A DNA stretch of 64,000 nt from Erythrobacter litoralis HTCC2594 (GCF_000013005.1 NC_007722.1:935501-999500); one strand, 5' to 3'. Positions 41,777-51,195 are shown, counted from the stretch's first letter. Program-made: numbers and translations. The notes: a model not told the origin generated them from the letters alone.

Positions 41777-43024
41777 ATGGAAACCAAAGCCGGCGATCCG
41801 GGGGCTTTCGCCCATTTCGACCTGAATCGAGTCGATAGCCCCGCTTTCGTCGTCGATGCGGCAAAGTTGCGCGCCAATCTGCAAATACTCGCTGAAATCC
41901 GCGATGTGTCGGAGACCAAGATGCTCAGCGCGCTCAAGGCGTTCAGCATGTTTTCGGTTGCTCCGATCATCGGGGAATATCTCGACGGGGTTTGCACAAG
42001 CGGCCTCTTCGAAGCGCGGCTGGCGAGCGAGTTCTACGATGGCGAGATCAGCACCTATTGCGCGGCTTACAAGCCGGAGGATCTGGAAGAGGTCTGCCGC
42101 CTGTCCGACCATGTCATCTTCAATTCGCCGCAACAGATCGAGCGGGCGCGGCTGATCCTGGAGCAGGCACAGGTGACTGGCGGTGATTTCTCCGTCGGGC
42201 TGCGCATCAATCCGCAAGTGCCGACAGGCGAAGTGCCGCGCTACGACCCCTCCAGCCCGGGCTCGCGGCTCGGCTTCCCGATCGACCAGCTGACGCCGGA
42301 GATCATGGAAGGGATCGAAGGCATCCACTTCCACAATCTGTGCGAGCAGGATTTCGAGCCGCTGCATAGAACGTGGGACAAGGTCTTCGACGCAATCGAG
42401 CCGTGGTTTGGCCAGCTCAAATGGATCAACATGGGTGGCGGCCACCACATCACCCGCGCCGATTACCAGCGCGAGGAACTGGTCGAACTCCTCAAGGACG
42501 CGAAGGAAGACACAGGTGCGGAAATCTATCTCGAACCGGGTGAAGCGGTGGCGCTCGATGCGGGTATCCTCGTCGGGACGATCCTCGACAATGGCGTGAA
42601 CGAAGTGCCGTTTGCGATCACCGACGTCTCCGCCACCTGCCACATGCCCGACGTGATCGAGGCGCCCTACCGTCCGGCGATGTTGCATGAGAATATTGAA
42701 GCGAGTCCCAGCGAAAGCTGGGACCTTTCTCAAACTGGCTCTGAACCGAGGGAGGCTCCAGCCTTCGCTGGAGCTCAAGGAGCAGTGCGCCTCGGCGGTC
42801 CATCCTGCCTCGCCGGCGATGTGATTGGGGATTACCACCTGCCGGAGCCCAACGAGCCGGGCCAACGCATCGCCTTTCTCGATCAGGCGCATTATTCGAT
42901 GGTCAAGACCAACACCTTCAACGGTGTGCCGCTGCCGAGCATCTGGTTGTGGGACAGCGAGACCGACCAGCTCGAGCTCGTGAAGGAGTTCGGCTACGAG
43001 GACTTCCGCGACCGCCTGAGCTAG
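41777..43024 (+). CDS. nspC: Carboxynorspermidine decarboxylase with in-frame repeat insertion
   Basis: 415-residue PLP (fold type III) decarboxylase that makes (nor)spermidine from the carboxy-precursor. It shows FVVDAAKLRANLQIL, MLSALKAFSMFSV (PLP lysine), GLRINPQV, GIHFHNLCEQDFEPL, NMGGGHHIT, LEPGEAVALDAGILV and LGGPSCLAGDVIGDY. Between PYRPAMLHEN and VRLGGPSCLAG it has about 27 extra residues encoded by a double-hairpin repeat (42706-42774). The reading frame stays open and both flanks stay conserved. ATG 41777 is chosen; no ribosome site is evident, perhaps because the cassette upstream replaced the original leader. Confidence 0.93.
   Translation: METKAGDPGAFAHFDLNRVDSPAFVVDAAKLRANLQILAEIRDVSETKMLSALKAFSMFSVAPIIGEYLDGVCTSGLFEARLASEFYDGEISTYCAAYKPEDLEEVCRLSDHVIFNSPQQIERARLILEQAQVTGGDFSVGLRINPQVPTGEVPRYDPSSPGSRLGFPIDQLTPEIMEGIEGIHFHNLCEQDFEPLHRTWDKVFDAIEPWFGQLKWINMGGGHHITRADYQREELVELLKDAKEDTGAEIYLEPGEAVALDAGILVGTILDNGVNEVPFAITDVSATCHMPDVIEAPYRPAMLHENIEASPSESWDLSQTGSEPREAPAFAGAQGAVRLGGPSCLAGDVIGDYHLPEPNEPGQRIAFLDQAHYSMVKTNTFNGVPLPSIWLWDSETDQLELVKEFGYEDFRDRLS
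42706..42774. repeat. Double-hairpin repeat inside nspC (in frame)
   Basis: Stem 1 TCCCAGC-GAAA-GCTGGGA (42706-42723) and stem 2 GCTCCAGC-CTTC-GCTGGAGC (42755-42774), 31 nt apart; 69 nt = 23 codons. The layout matches the intergenic copy at 38023-38096. No stop codon arises in the nspC frame. Confidence 0.82.
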
Positions 43025-43033
43025 ACAGCGGGG

Positions 43034-44002
43034 CTAACCCGCCCGATCGTCGGCCCAGCCGAGCTGGCGGTTCACCTGCTGGGCGAGCCTTCCCATCGCC
43101 GCGAATTGCTCGGCGCAGCGCTCGACCATGAAGCGGTCGCTGGCCGGGTTCATCGTGCCGCTTTCGAACATGTTGCCGCTGCGCACGGCGACGATGATGT
43201 CGCCTTCGATGAACAGCGAGCAGATATCCCTGCCGTGGAACGCGCCCTCCATCGCGATCAGGCGCTCGACATAGAGCGGATCGACGAGATAGCGGGCCTC
43301 GACCTGGTCGTCGCTCCACACTTCGAAGGTGTCCTCGAAATCGGGATGGACCATGTCGACCGCGTCGAGCCGGTGTCCGTCGAACTTCACGCTATCCTTG
43401 CGCCCGCCCCAGCCGAACCAGCTCTTATGCTTGCCCGCGCGCTGCACGAGCGTGGTGCCGTGGAAGCGCTTGCCCGAGCCGATGCGGATGATTGCGCCGC
43501 GAAAGACGGTGACCCAGCGCCGGTTCTTGCCCGAGCCGCGCTTCTCCTGCAGGTGCGCTTCGTGCAGCAGGAAGCCGTAGCCGCCGAGTGTGCCGCTCCA
43601 GAAATCCTCGACGGAGGACTTCTGGTGCTTTGGCAACAGGCGGAACTGCTTGGCGAGTTCGAATTCGCGGCCCTCGTCGCCATCGTGACTGTAGGACATG
43701 CCCAGCGCATCGGCGATGCCTTCGTTGATGCCGATCTTGACCCGCTTTCTGGCGGCCCGAATGGGCGCGGTCGCCCAGCCGTAGATCAACGTGACGAGAA
43801 AGCCGCAGGCCCACAACTTGGGCACCAACTCGATCGGGATCGCGATCAGCCCGAACAGCATCAGCGGCCCGGCGATAATTGCCGCTTTCCACCCGCGCGA
43901 CCATGCCTGCTTGACCGCATCGGCGCGCGCGCCGCGTTGTTGCTCCAGGAATTGACCGAGCGGACCCGCCATCAAGTGATCGATGTCCGGCACGTCCACC
44001 AT
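43034..44002 (-). CDS. DUF3137 membrane protein
   Basis: 322-residue protein with a soluble N-terminus, two helices (AAIIAGPLMLFGLIAIPIELV and LWACGFLVTLIYGWATAPI) and a C-terminal DUF3137 domain (TVFRGAIIRI, DSVKFDGHRLDAVDMVHPDFEDTFEVWSDDQVEARYLVDPLYVERLIAMEGAF). ATG 44002 is favoured; 44038 is possible. The gene is divergent from lemA by 75 nt, a pairing common in Proteobacteria. Function unknown. Confidence 0.88.
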   Translation of the reverse strand: MVDVPDIDHLMAGPLGQFLEQQRGARADAVKQAWSRGWKAAIIAGPLMLFGLIAIPIELVPKLWACGFLVTLIYGWATAPIRAARKRVKIGINEGIADALGMSYSHDGDEGREFELAKQFRLLPKHQKSSVEDFWSGTLGGYGFLLHEAHLQEKRGSGKNRRWVTVFRGAIIRIGSGKRFHGTTLVQRAGKHKSWFGWGGRKDSVKFDGHRLDAVDMVHPDFEDTFEVWSDDQVEARYLVDPLYVERLIAMEGAFHGRDICSLFIEGDIIVAVRSGNMFESGTMNPASDRFMVERCAEQFAAMGRLAQQVNRQLGWADDRAG

Positions 44003-44077
44003 GCTTGTCGCTGCCCCCCTTGACCGCTTGCAGCCCATGGTCTCCTATGCGGGCCAGTCAGACAAGGGGGTGGGGCG

Positions 44078-44632
44078 ATGGAATTGGTGATTGGTATCGT
44101 GGTTCTGGCCGTGATCGCGTTGTTCGTGATCGGTATTTACAACCGGCTCGTTGGCCTGCGCCAGAACGTCAAGCAGGGTGTCGCCGATATCGACGCCCAG
44201 CTGCGCCAGCGGCACGATCTGATCCCCAATCTCGTCGAGACGGTGAAGGGCTACGCTTCGCACGAATCCGACACGCTTGAGCAGGTGACCGAAGCGCGCA
44301 ACCGTGCGGCGTCGGGCCAATTGTCGTCCTCCGACGAGGCGCAGTTGAAAGTCGCGCTCGACCGGCTGCTGGCGCTGGCGGAGAACTATCCCGACCTCAA
44401 GGCCAATACCAATTTCCAGGAATTGCAGCGCGAGTTGTCGCGCACCGAAGACAAGCTCGCCGCCGCCCGCCGCGCGCTCAACGCAGCGGTTTCGCGCTTC
44501 AATACCGCCCGCGAAAGCTTTCCGGCGGTGCTGTTTGCCGGAATGCTCGGCTTTCAGGAGGCGGACTTTCACCGTCTGGACGATAGCGAGCAGGGCGTGG
44601 TCGACCAGGTTCCGCAGGTCTCTTTCAACTAG
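44078..44632 (+). CDS. lemA: LemA family protein
   Basis: 184-residue protein with one N-terminal helix (LVIGIVVLAVIALFVIGIYNRLV) followed by the long LemA coiled-coil: GLRQNVKQGVADIDAQLRQRHDLIPNLVETVKGYASHE, KVALDRLLALAENYPDLKANTNFQELQRELSRTEDKLAAARRALNAAVSRFNT, FPAVLFAGMLGF. Membrane-anchored; associated with membrane stress and proteolysis. AAGGGGGTGGGG before the ATG is a strong ribosome site. Confidence 0.95.
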   Translation: MELVIGIVVLAVIALFVIGIYNRLVGLRQNVKQGVADIDAQLRQRHDLIPNLVETVKGYASHESDTLEQVTEARNRAASGQLSSSDEAQLKVALDRLLALAENYPDLKANTNFQELQRELSRTEDKLAAARRALNAAVSRFNTARESFPAVLFAGMLGFQEADFHRLDDSEQGVVDQVPQVSFN

Positions 44633-44689
44633 CGGACGGTCGATTTCGGAACACGCGCCAAGGGCGCTCATTGGTAAGGGAAACCGGCA

Positions 44690-44800
44690 CTTTTTCCTTG
44701 CGTCAGACCCCTCATAACCCTAGGGCGCGCGTTCCGCTGCCCCAGGGGGTCCTTAACCGCAAGGCAGCCTTGTTCAGAACTTACCTTCTGGGGGTCCCTT
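44690..44800 (+). ncRNA. speF-type leader RNA upstream of the ornithine/lysine decarboxylase
   Basis: The 170-nt leader contains GACCCC (44706-44711), which can pair either with GGGGTC at 44746-44751 or with GGGGTC at 44791-44796, next to the start codon. Two GGGGGTCC copies 45 nt apart and alternative pairing suggest a switch that opens or hides the ribosome site. A speF motif upstream of alphaproteobacterial ornithine decarboxylase genes is known (Rfam speF). Boundaries are approximate; the match is by position and structure, not by covariance search. Confidence 0.72.
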
Positions 44801-44803
44801 GAG

Positions 44804-46006
44804 TTGCACACCTTTCCCGACGCCAAGTCCGTAATCCGCGCCCTTGCGCCGGACGAGCCTGTCATCCTCAACCGCCCGCACGCCGCCCAGCGCGCCGCCC
44901 GCTTCTTCGTCGAGAAGTTTCCGGGCAAGGTGCTCTATGCGGTGAAGGCCAATCCTTCGCCGGATCTGCTCCAGATCCTGCGGGCGAGCGGCGTGACGCA
45001 TTATGATGTCGCCAGCATCGCCGAAGTGCGGCTGGTGCGCGATGCGCTGCCGGACGCCGTGTTATGCTTCATGCACCCGGTGAAGACCCCGCGCGCGATC
45101 GCCGAGGCTTACCACCAGCACGGCGTGCGCACTTTCAGCCTCGATACCGAGGAAGAGCTGGCCAAGATCGTCGAGGCTTGCAGCGACGCGCAGGGCAATC
45201 CGGCGAAAGATCTGAAGCTTTGCGTCCGTATCCGCGTCTCGTCCGACTATTCCGAGCTCTCGCTCGCCAGCAAGTTCGGCTGCGACCTGACCGAAGCGCC
45301 GGCCCTGCTGCAACTTGCGCGCCAGCATTGCGACTGGCTGGGCGTGTGCTTCCATGTCGGCAGCCAGGCGATGACGCCCTTCGCCTATGTCCAGGCGATC
45401 GAGCGTGTGCGCGCAGCCATCGCCGATGCCTCCGTGGTGATCGACATGATCGACGTCGGAGGAGGCTTCCCAAGCGTCTATCCGGGCATGGAGCCGCCGC
45501 CGCTGGAAGATTACTTCGCGATCATCCACAAGCATTTCGAAGCGCTGCCCATCGCCTACAATGCCGAGCTGTGGTGCGAGCCGGGCAGGGCGCTGTGTGC
45601 GGAATATTCCTCGCTGACCGTGCGCGTCGACAAACGCCGTGGTGAGGAACTGTACATCAATGACGGCGCGTATGGCGCGCTCTATGATGCCGCGCATGTC
45701 GGATGGAAATTCCCCGTCCGCGCGCTTGAGGACGACCTCATCAAGCCGGACATGCCCTTCGCCTTCTACGGCCCGACCTGCGACGATGCCGACTACATGG
45801 AAGGGCCGTTCAACCTGCCCGAAGACATCCAGGCCGGTGATTATATCGAAGTGGGCATGCTCGGCGCTTACGGAGCGGCGATGAAGACCGGCTTCAACGG
45901 CTTCGGCAATGCCGAGCAGATCGTGGTGGAGGACGAACCTATGGCCAGCCTGTACCGCGGCGATCGCGAACTGCCGGTCAGCGACAACGTAGTGAGCCTG
46001 CGCTGA
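44804..46006 (+). CDS. Ornithine/lysine decarboxylase (PLP fold type III)
   Basis: 400-residue decarboxylase producing putrescine (and perhaps cadaverine). Key parts: KVLYAVKANPSPDLLQIL (PLP lysine), GVTHYDVASIAEVRLV, SLASKFGCDLTEAPALLQLAR, LGVCFHVGSQAMTPFAY, IDVGGGFPSVYPGM, LWCEPGRALCAE, YGPTCDDADYMEGPF. The last is the CD pair of the ODC/LDC active site. TTG start at 44804, just behind the speF-like leader. The diamine feeds the CASDH/NspC pathway encoded 2-4 kb upstream. Its stop shares a base with the next start (TGATG). Confidence 0.93.
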   Translation: MHTFPDAKSVIRALAPDEPVILNRPHAAQRAARFFVEKFPGKVLYAVKANPSPDLLQILRASGVTHYDVASIAEVRLVRDALPDAVLCFMHPVKTPRAIAEAYHQHGVRTFSLDTEEELAKIVEACSDAQGNPAKDLKLCVRIRVSSDYSELSLASKFGCDLTEAPALLQLARQHCDWLGVCFHVGSQAMTPFAYVQAIERVRAAIADASVVIDMIDVGGGFPSVYPGMEPPPLEDYFAIIHKHFEALPIAYNAELWCEPGRALCAEYSSLTVRVDKRRGEELYINDGAYGALYDAAHVGWKFPVRALEDDLIKPDMPFAFYGPTCDDADYMEGPFNLPEDIQAGDYIEVGMLGAYGAAMKTGFNGFGNAEQIVVEDEPMASLYRGDRELPVSDNVVSLR

Positions 46007-47013
46007 TGCGCTTCCCGGCATTGTCGCTGGCGACTTCTTTCCTGTTCACGATCATCTCGCCAGCCGCAGCGGCCGCGGCACCGGTCATCTCCACGGACCA
46101 TACAGTCGCAGCGGTCGATGAGCGGGTAATCCACTTCTACGTCGACCGCCCCGATGTCGATGGCAAGGTGCCCCTTTTGGTGGTCATCGACGGTTCCGGT
46201 TGTCTGGGACAGCGTCGTCCCAGCTCATGGGGCGACTACGCTCCGACCGCAGGCGATCCCGTTCCCTTTGCCCGGCTGATGATCGAAAAGCCCGGGGTCG
46301 CAGCCGATGCCGCCGATCCCCAAGCGCAATGTTCGCAAGCCTTTCACGACTACTACACGATACAGAACCGTGTGCTCGACCATCTGAGGGTATTGCAGCA
46401 TCTGCAAGCGAAGGCCCCGTGGTGGGACGGACGCATTCTCCTCTGGGGCTGGTCCGACGGCGGCGATATCGGTGCGCAGATGCTGGTGTATCGACCGGAT
46501 ATCGAAAGGGCGGTGCTCGGCGCGATGGGCGGCGGTTTGACCATGGCCGAACATTTCGAGCGCTTCTGGGCGTGTCCACCGGAGATGGCGGATAAACGCG
46601 CCGAATGTCTGGCCGATCTGCGGGCGGATTTTGCGGGGATATTGGCCAATCCGAGCGGTAGCCTGGTCTGGAATGGAGAAAGCCACGCGACGTGGGCCTC
46701 CCGCCTGCGCTCGCGACTGAGTTCGCCGCTTGCGGACAACAGAGTGCCGCTTCTCATCGTGCATGGCGAACGCGACCACGAGAACACGCCGATCGAAAGC
46801 GCGCGGGCCTTGGTTGGGGACCTTGAGGCTAGCGGGAATACTACCTTCGAGTATTGGGAAATTGCGGGCATGGGCCATGGTTGGGACGCGCTGCCGCCGC
46901 TCCGACAACGGGCGCTGCGCGACGCTATGCTCGAATGGCTGTTCGCCGGTGCGATCGAGCCGGGCGCAAAGCAATTTGTAGTGAACGGCAGGGACGCTGC
47001 TCCAACCGAATGA
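46006..47013 (+). CDS. Exported alpha/beta hydrolase
   Basis: 335-residue secreted hydrolase: signal peptide MRFPALSLATSFLFTIISPAAAAA, then alpha/beta-hydrolase fold with nucleophile LLWGWSDGGDIGAQMLV (GxSxG), acid IVHGERDHENTP, and His IAGMGHGW. DGSGCLGQRRPS near the start may be the oxyanion region. Peptidase- or esterase-like; substrate unknown. It overlaps the decarboxylase stop by one base, so it is co-transcribed with it. A terminator-type hairpin follows. Confidence 0.82.
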   Translation: MRFPALSLATSFLFTIISPAAAAAAPVISTDHTVAAVDERVIHFYVDRPDVDGKVPLLVVIDGSGCLGQRRPSSWGDYAPTAGDPVPFARLMIEKPGVAADAADPQAQCSQAFHDYYTIQNRVLDHLRVLQHLQAKAPWWDGRILLWGWSDGGDIGAQMLVYRPDIERAVLGAMGGGLTMAEHFERFWACPPEMADKRAECLADLRADFAGILANPSGSLVWNGESHATWASRLRSRLSSPLADNRVPLLIVHGERDHENTPIESARALVGDLEASGNTTFEYWEIAGMGHGWDALPPLRQRALRDAMLEWLFAGAIEPGAKQFVVNGRDAAPTE

Positions 47014-47016
47014 AAA

Positions 47017-47049
47017 GACCGCCGCAGACGGGGATCTGTCGCGGCGGTC
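47017..47049. terminator. Terminator candidate after the hydrolase gene
   Basis: GACCGCCGC (47017-47025) and GCGGCGGTC (47041-47049) form a perfect 9-bp stem 4 nt after the stop codon, with a 15-nt loop; a weak T-rich stretch (CTGTTCTG) follows. The rest of this 264-nt convergent gap has no gene. Confidence 0.7.
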
Positions 47050-47245
47050 CTGTTCTGCGACCCTCTAGGGCCCGATGCGCGGTAGAGGCGGCTCGGTTCG
47101 CGCATCGTATTAGTGACCGGGCCAGTCAGAAGACGCTTCGGGAGGGACAGGAGGAAACTCTACCGGCCCGACCCAGTCACAATCCGGGCCTAGGCCTGTC
47201 TTTGCGAGAAGAAAATATGGACCTTGGCCCATGATGGACACAATA

Positions 47246-47273
47246 CCGTAGCGTCAGGGCCGTAGCGTCAGGA
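47246..47273. repeat. Tandem 14-bp repeat at the 3' end of EL222
   Basis: CCGTAGCGTCAGGG is followed at once by CCGTAGCGTCAGGA. It ends 4 nt from the EL222 stop codon. No function is evident. Confidence 0.7.
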
Positions 47274-47277
47274 CCGC

Positions 47278-47946
47278 TCAGATTCCGGCTTCGACGGCAA
47301 TGCGCACCAGATCGGCGCTGGTCTTCAGGTTGAGCTTTTCCATCACCAGCCCGCGGTGCATCTTGACGGTTTTCTCCGACAGGCCGAGCCGGGCCGCCAC
47401 TTCCTTGTTGCGCAAGCCCGATGCCACCAGCGTCGTAACCTCGAGCTGGCGCGGCGACAGCGTCTTGAGCATTTCCGCGGCGCGTTCGCGGCGCGCCATG
47501 CCCATGTTGGGCTGGTCGTCGTCGACTTCGACCTGGCTGCCGAGGAAATAGAGAAGCTCGTCGTCGTCATCGTAGATCGGTGCAACGAGCACGGCATTGC
47601 GGAACGGCGTGCCGTCCTTCTTGTAGTTCAGGATCTCGACCAGCACCGGCTTGTGCTCGCGCACGCCTTGGCGGATCTTGTCGGTCAGCCACGGCTCGGT
47701 GCCGGAACCTGCCAGGAATCGGCAATTGCGGCCGACGCATTCTTCTTCGGAATAGCCGGTCAGGTCGGTGAAGGCCTGGTTGATGGCGATCAGCGGATTG
47801 TCGGCGAGACGCGGATCGGACACGACCGATGCGATCGGGCTGGCCTCGATCAGGTCGAGGACCCACTGCGCCGGCGGTTGCACCTCAACGCGTGTGTCGT
47901 CTGCCCCGGGTGCCCCACTTCCATCGATCGGCCGATCTTGTCCCAT
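47278..47946 (-). CDS. Blue-light LOV-HTH transcription factor EL222
   Basis: 222-residue one-component light-activated DNA-binding protein. LOV domain: [29 protein letters not shown], with the flavin-adduct Cys at residue 75 ([11 protein letters not shown]), then [16 protein letters not shown] helical linker and a LuxR-type HTH follow ([43 protein letters not shown]). Length and Cys number match the characterised EL222 of Erythrobacter litoralis HTCC2594 (known: light releases the HTH, which dimerises and activates transcription). ATG 47946 gives exactly 222 residues; two earlier in-frame ATGs exist. It lies 56 nt downstream of a c-di-GMP enzyme gene on the same strand. Confidence 0.97.
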
Positions 47947-48002
47947 ATCCAACATATTGCTGCAACGCACAGCAATTGCAATGGTGCCGCGAGGGCTGTG
48001 AA

Positions 48003-50216
48003 CTACCTGTTGCCGACGATTACTTCGAGAAATTGCGGTTTGCCTTTCGGGACGCCGTGCAACTGTTCCATCGGGTAGGATCCATCGGGCAGTGCGGTCA
48101 GCGGCATGCCGGCAGCAGCCAGCGCATAGGGCGACACGCGGTGTCGCGTGACGAGGCCGCCGGCGCCGTCGCTGACCAGCGGGGTTTCGAATTCAACACC
48201 GATCATCGCTTCCTTGCTGCGGGTGACTTCGCACACGACCAGCTGTCCGGCCCCGAGGTCCAGCACCAACGCAGTCCCCTTTGGTACGCCGACAAGTCCT
48301 TCGATCCGTGCCCCGGTGGTGGAGAGATCGCGCATGACGGCGCGGTAATGATGGTCGCCGTGGATGATCCCGATCCTGCGGAAAACGCTGCGACGCTCGC
48401 GGCGGTGCATGTCGGGCCCGTCGGGCTCGATCTTGAACTCGCCGGAAGCCATCATCTGCAGGATCGTTTCCTGCGCCATGGCCCGAGCATAGAGCCAGCC
48501 CTGGATCAGCTTGGCACCCTTGGAGCGCACAATCTCGAGCTGGTCGAACGCTTCCACGCCTTCGACGGTCGTTTCCATGCCGAGCGCGTTGGAGAGGCCC
48601 ACGATGGCGGCGATAATCTTGGCGCTGTTCTTTTCCTGCTCGGTACAGGAATCGACGAAACTGCGATCGACCTTGATCTTGTCGAACGGAGCGGAGCGCA
48701 GGTAGCTGAGCGAGGAGTAGCCGGTGCCGAAATCGTCGAGCGCCAGCCTGACGCCGAGGCTCTTGAGCATCTTGAAAGTCTCTTCCGTCGCGTCGGTATC
48801 GCCCAAAAAGACGCTTTCGGTCAGCTCCAGCTCGAGCCGGTCGGCGTCGATCCCGGTATGTGCAAGCACGTTGGCGACGGTTTCGGGGAAACTCTTGCTG
48901 GCGAACTGCACGGCCGAAACATTGACCGCAACGCGCACCGATTTCGGCCACTGGAGCGCATCCTCGCAGGCCTGGCGCAGCGCCCATTCGCCCATCTGGA
49001 TGATCAGGTCCGATTCTTCCGCGACCGGAATGAAAACGTCCGGGCTGACGGACCCGCGTTCTTCGTGGTGCCAGCGCATCAGCGCTTCGAGACAGACCAC
49101 CTGGTTGTCGTCCGCGCGCACGACCGGCTGGTAATTGAGCTGGAGCTCGCCGGCCGCGAGAGCCTGCCTAAGGTCGTCGAGCAACGCCTGCCGTTCCTGC
49201 TCTTCGTCCTTCAGATCGGCGTGGTAGAAACGGAACTGGCCGCGCCCGCCGTTCTTGGCGGCGTAGAGCGCGAGGTCCGAACCCTTGACCAGTTCTTCCT
49301 TCTCGACCCCGTCATAGGGCGCGATGGCGATGCCGACAGAGGTGCCGATGATGGCGCGCTTGTCGTCTTCGACGGGGTAGGGCTGGGAGACGATCTTGAT
49401 GATCTTCTCGGCAATTTCCCCGAGCGTGCCGCGATCGTCGATATCGGGGAGGATGACCTGGAATTCGTCACCGCCGAGCCGCCCGATCTCGCCGCGATCG
49501 CCGATGATGGCGCGCAGCCGTTCGGAGGCCTGCACCAGCACGGCATCGCCGGCCGGGTGGCCCATCGTGTCGTTGACCTGCTTGAACTTGTCGAGGTCCA
49601 GCATCATCAGCGCGCAGGACCGCTTGGCGGTCTTGTAGGCAGCGAGGATATTCTCCAGCCGCTTGTTCATGTAGTGGCGGTTGGCGAGACCGGTCAGCGA
49701 GTCGTATTCGGCAAGCTTGGTGTCGACCAGCTTGCGCTCGTATTCGACCGTGATGTCTTTCGCATTGCCGCGATAGCCACAGAAATTGCCGGAGCCATCG
49801 AATTTGGGATGCGCGGTCAATGACCACCACGTCTGTTTCACGTCGCTGGCGGACTTTCGCAGCGCGAAACGGACAGTGAGGTCCTTGAGCTTGTTATGCG
49901 CCTTGAGCTGGAAATTGAGCGGGCGCGAAGTGCCGCCGTCGGGATCGTCGGGATCGGTCTCGAACAGCTCGACGAGCGGCGTCCCCAGCAATTCTTCCGG
50001 GCCGCGATCCAGATGCTGGCAGGCACCCTCGGTAAGGTAGATCAGCCGCCCGTCGGCATCGCTGGCCCAGATCCATCCGATGCCGGATTGCTCGATATCT
50101 TCGAGGACCTGCAAGCGACGCCTGGTGTCGCCGGGCCCGATGACGCCAGCGTCGTTCGCAGCCGAGCTTGCGTCTGAACCCGACGAGCGGCCCTGGAACA
50201 AACTGCGGACTGACAT
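48003..50216 (-). CDS. PAS-GGDEF-EAL-PilZ cyclic-di-GMP signalling protein
   Basis: 737-residue protein. Domains: PAS (residues ~35-160, [24 protein letters not shown]), GGDEF (~168-330) with intact [12 protein letters not shown] (~345-600) with [23 protein letters not shown] and [14 protein letters not shown] intact, and a C-terminal PilZ-like part ([33 protein letters not shown]). It can thus both make and break c-di-GMP and probably bind it. No membrane helices. It is directly upstream of EL222 on the same strand (56-nt gap), so a light-linked role is plausible but not shown. Confidence 0.94.
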
Positions 50217-50325
50217 ATTTCCTCGCCTTCACGGACAGCAACTGTCTCTGGAGAAGGTAGTATTACGTGAAAAATGGTTACCATCGGGCTAAGAAACGGC
50301 CCGTATCACAGGGGGGGACGGGCTA

Positions 50326-51195
50326 TCAGTCCCGGCGAAAAAACGGCTTGTCGCCGGCAATCGTTACCCGCTCCATTACCCTTTTCGCCGGGAAATAATC
50401 GCTGACCGCCAGGTGCTGGCACACGCGGTTGTCCCAGAAGGCGATCGACCCGGCCTTCCAGCGGAAACGGCATTGGATCTCGACGTCCCACGCGGTCTTG
50501 TAGAGGTGGTCGAGCAGCCAGCGGCTCTCATCGGGCGACAGCCCCTCGATATGGCTGGTGAAACCGTTGTTGACGTACACCACGCGCTCGCCGGTTTCCG
50601 GGTGCGTGCGGATGACCGGATGGCGCATCGGCGGGTACTTCTCGTGCAATTCTTCCGGCGTCTTGCCGAGGCGTTTGGCGAAGACGCGGCTGATATCGTG
50701 CACTGCCGTCAGTCCCTCGCAGAATTCGCGCATCTTCGGGCTGAGCCGCTCAAAGGCGAGGTGCATGTTGGCAAACAGCGTATCGCCGCCAACCTCGGGC
50801 ACTTCGCGCGCCAGCAGGATCGATCCGAGCGAGGGCTTCTCGCGCCAGGTCACGTCGGAATGCCAGTTGTTCTCCTGCCCCCGGCTCTTGGGTCCGTGGG
50901 CGATGCGCAGCACCTCGGGGTTGGGCTGGTCCCTCGGCGTCGCCGGATGCACTTCGAGCTTGCCGAAATGGCGCGCGAAAGCGATGTGCTGGTCTTGCGT
51001 CAGGTCCTGGTCGCGGAAGAAGATCACGCCGAATTTGAGCAGGGCCGCGCGGATTGCCGGGATGCTGTCACCGACGTCGCCCGCGCCGAGGTCGATATCA
51101 TGAATTTCCGCGCCGATGGCGGGTGTAAGCGGCCGGATGTCGAGCTTGCCGGTGTCCAGCGTTTCGCGATCGATGACGTCAGCACTCGAAGCCAT
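50326..51195 (-). CDS. TauD/TfdA-family Fe(II)/2-oxoglutarate dioxygenase
   Basis: 289-residue oxygenase. The iron ligands are NNWHSDVTW (HxD) and the distal His in RVCQHLAVSDYFP; the 2-oxoglutarate Arg is in AKRVMERVTI. The fold landmarks GAEIHDIDLGAGD and FFRDQDLTQDQHIAFARHFGKLEVHP are typical of TauD/TfdA. Such enzymes release sulfite from taurine or cleave aryloxy acids; the substrate here is not fixed by the sequence, and no taurine transporter is near. ATG 51195. Confidence 0.93.
   Translation of the reverse strand: MASSADVIDRETLDTGKLDIRPLTPAIGAEIHDIDLGAGDVGDSIPAIRAALLKFGVIFFRDQDLTQDQHIAFARHFGKLEVHPATPRDQPNPEVLRIAHGPKSRGQENNWHSDVTWREKPSLGSILLAREVPEVGGDTLFANMHLAFERLSPKMREFCEGLTAVHDISRVFAKRLGKTPEELHEKYPPMRHPVIRTHPETGERVVYVNNGFTSHIEGLSPDESRWLLDHLYKTAWDVEIQCRFRWKAGSIAFWDNRVCQHLAVSDYFPAKRVMERVTIAGDKPFFRRD

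Noticed and set aside
47829..49823. A 664-codon open frame on the plus strand
   Set aside because: It lies wholly opposite the PAS-GGDEF-EAL-PilZ gene (and the start of EL222), has no recognisable domains, and its composition (many His, Gln, Arg, Asp) is that of an antisense frame in GC-rich DNA.
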